64,000 nt of DNA from Aeromicrobium wangtongii (lineage in GTDB: Bacteria; Actinomycetota; Actinomycetes; Propionibacteriales; Nocardioidaceae): positions 2,790,001 through 2,854,000 of the forward strand of contig NZ_CP102173.1 of assembly GCF_024584515.1 (NCBI RefSeq). The letters are read 5' to 3'. The first letter of the stretch is position 1. Each line of letters starts with the position of its first letter. Both the position numbers and the translations under genes were made by a program. Below the pieces are notes generated by a model. The model was not told where the DNA came from, did not search any database, and saw only the letters and a list, made by a program, of their open reading frames with translations. Shown one piece after another: positions 57,631 to 64,000 of this stretch.

Positions 57631-59154
57631 TCAGAACAGGTTGGCCGCCTTCACCACGGTCTCGTAGATCCCGTAGGCCAGCGGCACCGCCACGACGATC
57701 CATGCGATGACCAGCAGCGGTCCGGCCTTGTCCACTGCGATGTCGTGGCCGCCGCCGGGAGCCGCACTCTCTGGGGCCGGCGCGTCGGTCTCCGCGGTCG
57801 TCTCCTCGTGGAAGCGGTCGGCCACCGGACGGATCAGCAGGTTCGCCACGAAGCCGATCGCCAGGATCGCCACCATCGTCAGCAGGGCGGGACGGTAGTC
57901 CCCGGCGTTGAGCTTGCCGGGCTCGCCCTGGGCGTCAAGGAAGCCGTTGACGATCAGCGGCCCCACGACGCCCGCGGCAGCCCACGCGGTCAGCAGCCGT
58001 CCGTGGATCGCGCCGACCTGGTAGGTGCCGAACAGGTCACGCAGATAGGCAGGTGCCGTCGCGAATCCGCCGCCGTAGAAGCTGATGATGACGCCGGCCA
58101 GCAGGGCGAACAGGATCGTCGACGACGAGCCCTGGAAGGCCAGGAATGCGTACAGGACCATGCCGAGGCCCAGGTAGCCGACGTAGATGTTCTTGCGACC
58201 CACGACGTCCGAGGTCGACGACCAGATGAAGCGTCCCGACAGGTTGAACAGCGACAGCAACCCGACGAAGCCCGCCGCGGATGCGGCGCTCACCGTCGAG
58301 GTGGACCCCTCCCGGAAGAAGTCCTGGATCATCGGGGCGGCCTGCTCCAGGATGCCGATCCCGGCCGTCACGTTGCAGAACAGCACGATCCACAGCAGCC
58401 AGAACTGGCGGGTCCGGATGGAGTTGGCGGCCGAGACGTTGTCGGTCGTCACCAGCGCCTTGCTCTTGACCGACGCGGGATCGAAGCCCGCGGGCTTCCA
58501 GTCGTCGGCGGGGACCCGGATGAGCCACGCGCCGAACAGCATCAGCACGAGGTAGATCAGGCCCAGCGTCACGAACAGCTTGGCGACCGCCGATCCCGAG
58601 GCGATGCCGGTCGCGGTGTCGAACTTGTCGTCGTAGATGCCCAGCAGCTTGGCCGACAGCGGGCTGGCGATCATCGCTCCACCGCCGAAGCCCATGATCG
58701 CCATGCCGGTCGCCAGACCGGGACGGTCGGGGAACCACTTGATCAGCGTCGAGACCGGCGAGATGTAGCCGATGCCCAGGCCGATGCCGCCGATGACGCC
58801 GTAGCCGAGGTACACCAGCCACAGCTGGTCGCTCGCGATGCCCAGCGCCCCGACCAGGAAGCCGCCGGACCACAGCAGCGCCGCGGTGACCATCGCCCGA
58901 CGCGGACCGCCGGTGTCGACCCAGGTGCCGAAGACCGCTGCGGACAGCCCCAGCATCACGATCGCGATGGAGAAGATGATGCCGATCTGCGTCAGGCTCG
59001 CGTCGAAGTGCTTGACCAGCGACGACTTGTAGACGCTGGTCGCGTACGCCTGCCCGATGCACAGGTGCACCGCGAGCGCAGCCGGCGGGATCAGCCACCG
59101 GTTGAATCCCGGCTTGGCGATGGTGTGCCGACGGTCAAGGACAGCGATGGCCAT
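57631..59154 (-). CDS. OFA-family (oxalate/formate antiporter-like) MFS transporter
   Basis: 507 aa, 12 membrane segments. It begins NRWLIPPAALAVHLCIGQAY, a mark of OFA proteins, with FGTWVDTGGPRR between segments 2 and 3, GYISPVSTLIKWFPDRPGLA, and a long acidic loop (TTAETDAPAPESAAPGGG) before the final segment. OFA members carry oxalate, formate, pyruvate or related anions. Convergent with the YdeP/DUF1810 pair. Direction and substrate remain open. Confidence 0.9.
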   Translation of the reverse strand: MAIAVLDRRHTIAKPGFNRWLIPPAALAVHLCIGQAYATSVYKSSLVKHFDASLTQIGIIFSIAIVMLGLSAAVFGTWVDTGGPRRAMVTAALLWSGGFLVGALGIASDQLWLVYLGYGVIGGIGLGIGYISPVSTLIKWFPDRPGLATGMAIMGFGGGAMIASPLSAKLLGIYDDKFDTATGIASGSAVAKLFVTLGLIYLVLMLFGAWLIRVPADDWKPAGFDPASVKSKALVTTDNVSAANSIRTRQFWLLWIVLFCNVTAGIGILEQAAPMIQDFFREGSTSTVSAASAAGFVGLLSLFNLSGRFIWSSTSDVVGRKNIYVGYLGLGMVLYAFLAFQGSSSTILFALLAGVIISFYGGGFATAPAYLRDLFGTYQVGAIHGRLLTAWAAAGVVGPLIVNGFLDAQGEPGKLNAGDYRPALLTMVAILAIGFVANLLIRPVADRFHEETTAETDAPAPESAAPGGGHDIAVDKAGPLLVIAWIVVAVPLAYGIYETVVKAANLF

Positions 59155-59289
59155 GTCTCCCCCAGGAGGTCGATGTGTGACTCATGTCTCACCGTAGGGT
59201 CCAAAGGCCCGGTCCGCACGTGTGAACGGCGCGCGGACGCGGACAGCGCTGGCCCGGTACGACCCCCCTGCCCCCGGTAGAGTTCTGGC

Positions 59290-60552
59290 GTGAGCGCTAC
59301 CCCCGGTCGGATCTTCCTGTCCCGCATCGTCGGGCAGGCCGTCTACGACCCCGCCGGAGACCAGGTCGGCAAGCTGCGCGACGTCGTGGTCGCCGTCCGC
59401 TCGGCCAAGCAACGTCCCCGCGTGCTCGGCATCGTGGTCGAGGTGCTCGGTCGCCGCCGGGTGTTCCTGCCGATCACCCGCGTCACGTCCATGGACTCCG
59501 GGCAGATCATCACCACCGGCGTCCTGAACGTGCGCCGGTTCGAGCAGCGCAGCACCGAGACGCTGGCGATCCACGAGCTGCTCGACCGCAGCGTGACCCT
59601 GCCGGACGGCAGCCCGGGCACGGTCTACGACCTCGCGATGGAGCAGGACCCACGTCGCGACTGGTACATCTCCAACCTCGCCGTGCAGGCGGCCGGCAAG
59701 CGGTTCGGGCGCCGGGGCCCGCAGCAGGTCCTGGAGTGGGACGAGGTCAAGGGCCTCACCAGCGAGGAGACCACGCAGGGCGCGACCCACCTGCTGGCCA
59801 CGATGGACGAGATGCGCGCCGCCGATGTCGCCAACGCGCTGCGCGACCTGCCGCCCAAGCGCCGGATGGAGGTCGTCACCGAGCTCGACGACGAGCGCCT
59901 CGCCGATGTCCTGGAGGAGCTGCCCGAGAAGTACCAGGTCGAGATCCTCGGCGTGCTGGACCCGGGACGTGCCGTCGACGTGCTGACCGAGATGGACCCC
60001 GACGACGCCGCCGACCTGCTCGGCGAGCTGCCCCCCGCCACGGCCGAGCAGCTGCTGGCCCAGATGGAGCCCGACGACGCCGAGGACGTCCGGCGCCTGC
60101 TGTCGTACGAGGAGCGCACGGCCGGCGGCATGATGACGACCGAGCCGGTCGTGCTGCCCGCCGATGCGACGATCGCCGAGGCGCTGGCGCGCGTCCGCAA
60201 CCCCGATGTCATCCCGGCCCTGGCGTCGATGGTCTACGTGTGCCGCTCGCCGCTGGAGACCCCCACCGGCAAGTTCCTCGGCGTCGTCCACTTCCAGGCG
60301 CTGCTTCGCGAACCGCCGTCGACCTTGGTCGGCGCTATCGTCGACAACGACATCGACTGGCCGCGCCCCACCGCATCGCTGGAGCACGTGGCCAATCTGC
60401 TGGCGGCCTACAACATGGTCGCGCTGCCCGTCGTCGACGAGAACGCCCGCCTGCTCGGCGCCGTCACGATCGATGACGTGCTCGACCACCTGCTGCCCAA
60501 GGGCTGGCGGGAGAGCGATCCCGACACCGGGGAGGTGATGAGCCGTGGCTGA
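59290..60552 (+). CDS. MgtE-N / CBS domain protein without transport domain
   Basis: 420 aa. The N-terminus (about 1-170) has PRC-barrel-like beta segments (GQAVYDPAGDQVGKLRDVVV). Then comes an MgtE intracellular N domain (about 180-285; LADVLEELPEKYQVEILGVL, DPDDAADLLGELPP) and a CBS pair (AGGMMTTEPVVLPADATI, VALPVVDENARLLGAVTID). The MgtE membrane channel is absent. It probably senses Mg2+ or nucleotide and overlaps the DUF1003 membrane protein by 8 bp, which may be its partner. GTG start. Confidence 0.9.
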   Translation: MSATPGRIFLSRIVGQAVYDPAGDQVGKLRDVVVAVRSAKQRPRVLGIVVEVLGRRRVFLPITRVTSMDSGQIITTGVLNVRRFEQRSTETLAIHELLDRSVTLPDGSPGTVYDLAMEQDPRRDWYISNLAVQAAGKRFGRRGPQQVLEWDEVKGLTSEETTQGATHLLATMDEMRAADVANALRDLPPKRRMEVVTELDDERLADVLEELPEKYQVEILGVLDPGRAVDVLTEMDPDDAADLLGELPPATAEQLLAQMEPDDAEDVRRLLSYEERTAGGMMTTEPVVLPADATIAEALARVRNPDVIPALASMVYVCRSPLETPTGKFLGVVHFQALLREPPSTLVGAIVDNDIDWPRPTASLEHVANLLAAYNMVALPVVDENARLLGAVTIDDVLDHLLPKGWRESDPDTGEVMSRG

Positions 60553-61063
60553 GCGCGCCCGTCTCGACCAGCCCCGCGAGGTCCGTCGCAGCTTCCGCCC
60601 CCGCCGCGGCGAGATAGACCCTGAGCGCTTCGGTCGCTTCGCCGAGTCGACGGCCCGTTTTCTCGGGACGGCGACGTTCATCGCCTGGATGACGCTGTTC
60701 GTGGTGATCTGGATCGGCTGGAACATGCCCTACGGCCCCGATCGTCCGCGCTGGGACGAGTACCCGTTCATCTTCCTGACGCTGATCCTGTCGTTGCAGG
60801 CGTCCTACGCCGCACCCCTGATCCTCCTGGCGCAGAACCGCCAGGAGGCTCGCGACCGCGTCACGCAGGAGCAGGACCGCGGCACTGCCGCGCAGACCAC
60901 CGCCGACATGGAGTTCCTGGCCCGCGAGGTCGCCAGCCTGCGCATGGGCATCGGCGAGGTCGCGACGCGTGACTTCATCCGCGGCGAGCTGCGCAACCTG
61001 GTCCAGGACCTGGATGAACGGCGCGACGAGGCCGACGACCCGCGGGACGCCGAGCAGGGCTGA
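60545..61063 (+). CDS. DUF1003 family membrane protein
   Basis: 172 aa with two membrane segments typical of DUF1003: FLGTATFIAWMTLFVVIWIG and PFIFLTLILSLQASYAAPLI, the latter followed by LLAQNRQEARDR. The C-terminal half is helical and charged, likely coiled coil. The family is often found after MgtE-N/CBS proteins in Actinobacteria. GTG start inside the end of the upstream gene; both are one operon. Confidence 0.9.
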   Translation: MAERARLDQPREVRRSFRPRRGEIDPERFGRFAESTARFLGTATFIAWMTLFVVIWIGWNMPYGPDRPRWDEYPFIFLTLILSLQASYAAPLILLAQNRQEARDRVTQEQDRGTAAQTTADMEFLAREVASLRMGIGEVATRDFIRGELRNLVQDLDERRDEADDPRDAEQG

Positions 61064-61084
61064 GACCCGGCCGGCGTCTGCGGC

Positions 61085-61813
61085 TCAGGTCTGGCGCAGG
61101 ACGGCCCGCGCGAGGCTCTCAACCGAGTGCGCCGGGTCCCCGTCGAACGGCTCGCGCGAGATGTCCACCGTGGTGAACCGGCTCAGGTCGGCATCGGCCG
61201 GGACGGTCACGGTGCCGCCCTCGGGTCCGACGACCCCGAGGGCGAGCATCTCGTTGGTCAGGGGGTCCAGCAACCAGGCCTCGACGTACCCGGGGCCGGT
61301 CACGGCGCGGGAGAACGTGATCGTCAGCGACCGCGAGCGGTCCCCGGGGCTGATCGCGATCTGGCCGGTGACGTCATCGCGTCCGACGGGGGTGAGCGTC
61401 CCGACGGCGACGGGGTCGCGCGGATCGGCGACCGTCCGGTCCCCCGACCCGTCATCGGCCAGGAGATAGCCGCCGACCCCACCGAGCACGATCCCGGTCA
61501 GGGCTGCGGCGACGGCGACCACCATCGGGCGCCGGCCCCGACGGGGTGCCGCGGAACGGTCCGGCCCGACAGAGGGCTGCGCGTCGGACGCTGCGAGCTC
61601 GGCCTGGATGCGGTCCCACACCGCGCTGGACGGTGCGACCAGCGCGTCGGGTTCGAGAGCGGGCCCGATGGCCGCCGCCGCCCCGACCAGACGACTCATG
61701 GACTGCAGCTCGGCCGCACACTGCTCACAGTCCTCGACGTGGCGCCGGACGTCCTCGTCGGACGAGCCATCGCGCGCGAGCTGCAGCAGCTCGTCGACCT
61801 CAGGATGGTTCAT
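61085..61813 (-). CDS. Membrane anti-sigma factor (RskA-type with zinc-finger)
   Basis: 242 aa. The N-terminal zinc anti-sigma domain has HVEDCEQCAAELQ (HxxxCxxC). A single membrane segment lies near residues 97-117 (MVVAVAAALTGIVLGGVGGY), and the outer domain is RskA-like (YVEAWLLDPLTNEMLALGVV). It should bind and hold the sigma factor encoded directly upstream; release would follow proteolysis. Overlaps the sigma gene by 14 bp. Confidence 0.93.
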   Translation of the reverse strand: MNHPEVDELLQLARDGSSDEDVRRHVEDCEQCAAELQSMSRLVGAAAAIGPALEPDALVAPSSAVWDRIQAELAASDAQPSVGPDRSAAPRRGRRPMVVAVAAALTGIVLGGVGGYLLADDGSGDRTVADPRDPVAVGTLTPVGRDDVTGQIAISPGDRSRSLTITFSRAVTGPGYVEAWLLDPLTNEMLALGVVGPEGGTVTVPADADLSRFTTVDISREPFDGDPAHSVESLARAVLRQT

Positions 61814-62402
61814 CCGTGGCCTCCAGGTGGGAGCGCAGGTCAGCGAGCCCGCGGCGGATATGACTCTTCACGGTACCGAGCGGCAGTCCCGTCCGTGCCG
61901 CCACCTCCGCATGGGTGTGGTGTCCGAGGTAGGCCAGCTCCAGGATCCCTCGGCGCGGTTGCGGCAGCTGGTCCAGGAGATGACCCACGTACACCGCATC
62001 GGCCACGTCGACGGACTCGACCGACGGCGCGGCCAGCCGCACCAGGCGCAGCGCGAGATTGCGCTCCCGGGCCCGCATCGCCATCCGATCGGCGATCGCG
62101 TGCCGGGTCACGCCGGTCAGCCAGGCCGGCAGGGGACGGATCGCGGCGTCATAGCTGCCGCGACTTCGCCAGGCCTGCACGAAGACCTGCTGGGTCACGT
62201 CATCGGCGTCCGCCGCGTGCCCCAGGCTGCGCAGTGCGATCGTGTGCACCAGCGGCGCCCAGCGGCGGAACGCCTCGGCCAGCGCCCAGTCGAGGCCGGC
62301 CGCGAAGGCCGACGCGATGTGCTCGTCGGGAGCCTCGGTCGGGTTGTCCGCCGCGGCCCGAGCCGGATGTCCGTCGTCGTCCAGCGATGAGCCGACGCCC
62401 AT
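61800..62402 (-). CDS. ECF RNA polymerase sigma factor
   Basis: 200 aa. Region 2 is WALAEAFRRWAPLVHTIALR and ADDVTQQVFVQAWRS; region 4 is HLLDQLPQPRRGILELAYLG, HHTHAEVAARTGLPLGTVKS. The combination with an RskA-type anti-sigma places it near SigK/SigL-like groups. GAAGGAGGG lies 5 bases before the ATG. Its upstream region contains the inverted repeat GAACC-CTGC-GGTTC (62439-62452), whose minus strand reads GGAACC, resembling an ECF -35 and suggesting autoregulation. Confidence 0.92.
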   Translation of the reverse strand: MGVGSSLDDDGHPARAAADNPTEAPDEHIASAFAAGLDWALAEAFRRWAPLVHTIALRSLGHAADADDVTQQVFVQAWRSRGSYDAAIRPLPAWLTGVTRHAIADRMAMRARERNLALRLVRLAAPSVESVDVADAVYVGHLLDQLPQPRRGILELAYLGHHTHAEVAARTGLPLGTVKSHIRRGLADLRSHLEATDEPS

Positions 62403-62530
62403 GACACCCTCCTTCGCTCGACCCTTGTCAGCATCTCAGAACCCTGCGGTTCCCGCGCATCCAAATCGGGCCCCCGGGCCGAAAGGAGTGAGGACCGGAA
62501 TCTGCTGGTCCGCAACGAAAGGGAACACCC

Positions 62531-63085
62531 ATGAGAACCAGGTCATGGCGAGTACTCGTCGCAGCCGTTGCCGGCTTCGCACTGGTCGGAGCGGGAACCA
62601 CGACCGCTCAGGCCGCCACTCACTCGAGCTTTGAGAACGGTGACACCCGCGTCGTCGTCGCTCCCGAGGTCTACAAGCTCGTCGCCGGGGCCGGCATCAA
62701 GCCGAGCGCGATCAAGCCGGCCACCGCGGGCCCGGCGGGCAGCACCTTGGCTGCCCGCTTCCCGATCAGCTCGATCAACGTCTCGAAGCTCCAGATCAGC
62801 CACACGGGCGGCATCAAGCTGGCGGCCGGAAAGGCGAAGATCTCGCTGCGCAACTTCAAGATCGACGTCAACAAGCTGCGCGTCTACGGCAAGGTCAGCG
62901 GATCCAAGGCCAATGCCAAGTCCGCTCTCCTGTTCACCCTCGAGAGCAGCGACCGGACCAAGTACGGCCCGCTCAAGCTCGTGCTGACCAAGACGTCGGC
63001 CGGCGCGCTCAACGCGACCTTCGGCGTGGACGCCTTCGCCAAGGGTGCGACCTTCGGTTACGCCAAGGTCCGCCCGAAGGGCTGA
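62531..63085 (+). CDS. Small secreted protein (HtaA-like, tentative)
   Basis: 184 aa. Signal peptide RSWRVLVAAVAGFALVGAGT ends at AQA/ATH. The mature part is a beta-rich domain with LLFTLESSDRTKYGPLKLVL and LNATFGVDAFAKGATFGYA, a pattern that resembles the end of HtaA-type domains. Lys/Ser-rich, no anchor. It is divergent from the ECF sigma gene, so it may be its regulon member. AAAGGGA lies 6 bases before the start. Confidence 0.8.
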   Translation: MRTRSWRVLVAAVAGFALVGAGTTTAQAATHSSFENGDTRVVVAPEVYKLVAGAGIKPSAIKPATAGPAGSTLAARFPISSINVSKLQISHTGGIKLAAGKAKISLRNFKIDVNKLRVYGKVSGSKANAKSALLFTLESSDRTKYGPLKLVLTKTSAGALNATFGVDAFAKGATFGYAKVRPKG

Positions 63086-63093
63086 CCCACTCA

Positions 63094-63138
63094 CGAGACC
63101 TGATGCATCGTGGCCGCAGGCCGATGCATCAGGTCTCG
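63094..63138. terminator. Bidirectional hairpin between secreted protein and methyltransferase genes
   Basis: A perfect 17-bp stem (CGAGACCTGATGCATCG and complement) has an 11-base loop. It lies 8 bp after each of the two convergent stop codons. U-tracts are lacking, so folding alone would have to stop transcription. Confidence 0.7.
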
Positions 63139-63145
63139 CTGTGTC

Positions 63146-63751
63146 TCAGGCGCGTGTCGCCTGGACGATCCCGTCGTGCATCGTCCCCGAGTGGCCCTGC
63201 CTGCGGACCGTGGCCGTCTCGATCGAGGTCCAGTCGTCCGCATCGAGCCACTCCACGGCCTCCTCGGGCGTCCAGCGGATGTCGGGGAAGTCGTGGTCGC
63301 CGGGCCGCTCGTCGATCGGATGGTGACCCACCAGCAGCAACGTCCCACCGGGGGCGACCCCGTCACCCAGCTGCCTGTACAGCGTCGGCAGCGCCGGCGG
63401 CGGCAGGTACATGAACTGCGCCGACACCAGGTCGTAGGCGCCCGGCTCCCCCGCCCACGCGCTGAGATCGACCCGGTGCCAGGTGATGGCGTCCGCCACC
63501 CCGGCATCGGCCGCGTGGCGCGCGGCCCGGTCCAGCGCGACCTGCGAGACGTCCAGCGCCGTGACGGTCCAGCCCTGCTGGGCCAGCCAGATCGCGTCCG
63601 CCCCCTCCCCGCAGCCGACGTCCAGGGCACGGCCGGGCGCCATTGCGGCGATCCGGTCGACGAGCTGCGGATTGGGCTGCCCGCTCCAGATGCGGTCCTC
63701 CGATGCGTACCGATCGTCCCAGTAGTCCTCGGTGAACAAGTCCTGGCTCAT
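63146..63751 (-). CDS. Class I SAM-dependent methyltransferase
   Basis: 201 aa. Motif I is ALDVGCGEGADAIWLAQQGW, the acidic residue after strand 2 is in TALDVS, and YDLVSAQFMYLPPP follows. The TEDYWDDRYASEDRIWSGQP start is typical of the tellurite-resistance/thiopurine-like group. ATG 63751 (MSQDLF) has GAGGAA upstream and overlaps the stop of the ABC-F gene by ATGA; the longer frame is unsupported. Substrate unknown. Confidence 0.9.
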   Translation of the reverse strand: MSQDLFTEDYWDDRYASEDRIWSGQPNPQLVDRIAAMAPGRALDVGCGEGADAIWLAQQGWTVTALDVSQVALDRAARHAADAGVADAITWHRVDLSAWAGEPGAYDLVSAQFMYLPPPALPTLYRQLGDGVAPGGTLLLVGHHPIDERPGDHDFPDIRWTPEEAVEWLDADDWTSIETATVRRQGHSGTMHDGIVQATRA

Positions 63752-64000
63752 ACGTTCCTCACTGCTCCGGATCGACCTGCGACCCTCTGCTCGTCCCACA
63801 CCGGTTCGTCCGACTCATACAGCCTGCCATCGGCACCGAAGACCACGAAGCGGTCGAATCCGCGGGCGAACCACCGGTCGTGCGTCACCGCCACGACGGT
63901 GCCCTCGAATGTCGCCAGCGCCGACTCCAGCGCCTCGGCCGACTCCAGGTCGAGGTTGTCGGTCGGCTCGTCCAGCAGCAGGACCGTCGCGTGCGCCAGC
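63748..64000 (-). CDS. ABC-F family ATPase, C-terminal part
   Basis: Only the last 83 codons are inside the window; the gene continues beyond 64000. The frame shows the second nucleotide-binding domain end: HATVLLLDEPTDNLDLESAE (Walker B and D-loop), then VVAVTHDRWFARGFDRFVVF (His switch) and a short charged tail. This matches ABC-F proteins, which act on ribosomes or give antibiotic resistance and lack membrane domains. Coupled to the methyltransferase by ATGA. Confidence 0.88.
   Translation of the reverse strand, partial: LAHATVLLLDEPTDNLDLESAEALESALATFEGTVVAVTHDRWFARGFDRFVVFGADGRLYESDEPVWDEQRVAGRSGAVRNV

Overview
The window is chromosomal DNA of a high-GC actinobacterium. Codon bias is extreme, GTG starts and ATGA/GTGA/TGATG overlaps are common, and there are two initiator tRNA genes of actinobacterial type. 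From about 13.9 to 40.5 kb the gene order matches, by my recollection, the Mycobacterium tuberculosis block Rv3193c to Rv3213c: UPF0182, PDZ/S16 protease, DUF2342, an orphan TOMM-type protein, ABC1 kinase, uvrD2, mrx1, nudC, the adnA/adnB pair, an alkyltransferase-like gene, moeZ, a FasR-type regulator with a DUF3107 gene, a ferritin-like gene, rhlE and a ParA-like ATPase. The PPA1309-family gene and overall style suggest Propionibacteriales (Nocardioides/Aeromicrobium-like). That placement is inference.

Region 1 (1-12,018, all minus strand) is a catabolic island: a branched-chain-type ABC importer (LivF, LivG, a fused LivH-LivM permease and a lipoprotein binding protein), two oxygenases of different flavin classes, a flavin reductase and an FMN reductase, a VOC/extradiol-type protein, a dienelactone hydrolase, a degenerate intradiol dioxygenase and an apparently intact formylglycine-generating enzyme. 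A 13-bp near-palindrome occurs in front of three of its transcription units, and probably marks a dedicated regulon whose regulator lies outside the window.

Region 2 (12,128-13,777) is a divergent SDR/TetR pair with two inverted copies of an operator-like box, bracketed by two identical initiator tRNA genes, each followed by a terminator hairpin.

Region 3 (13.9-40.5 kb) is the conserved core block: membrane protein and protease genes, molybdenum-cofactor genes (moaE, moeZ), DNA repair (UvrD2, AdnAB, alkyltransferase-like protein), redox (mycoredoxin behind a textbook SigH/SigR-type promoter), NudC, FasR-type control of lipid synthesis, and the RNA helicase RhlE. Intergenic gaps here hold several unusual palindromic repeat clusters.

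Region 4 (40.5-64 kb) is mixed metabolism: an SDR/hydrolase/molybdo-oxidoreductase/ferredoxin-reductase-like operon, PHP phosphoesterase, secreted lipoprotein esterase, MaoC hydratase, acyl-CoA dehydrogenase, a wax ester synthase/DGAT divergent from a lipase, an FdhF/YdeP-type molybdo-oxidoreductase close to an OFA-family transporter, an MgtE-N/CBS protein with a DUF1003 protein, an ECF sigma/anti-sigma pair divergent from a secreted protein, a methyltransferase, and an ABC-F ATPase cut by the window end. No CRISPR array, integrase, transposase or rRNA gene was seen.
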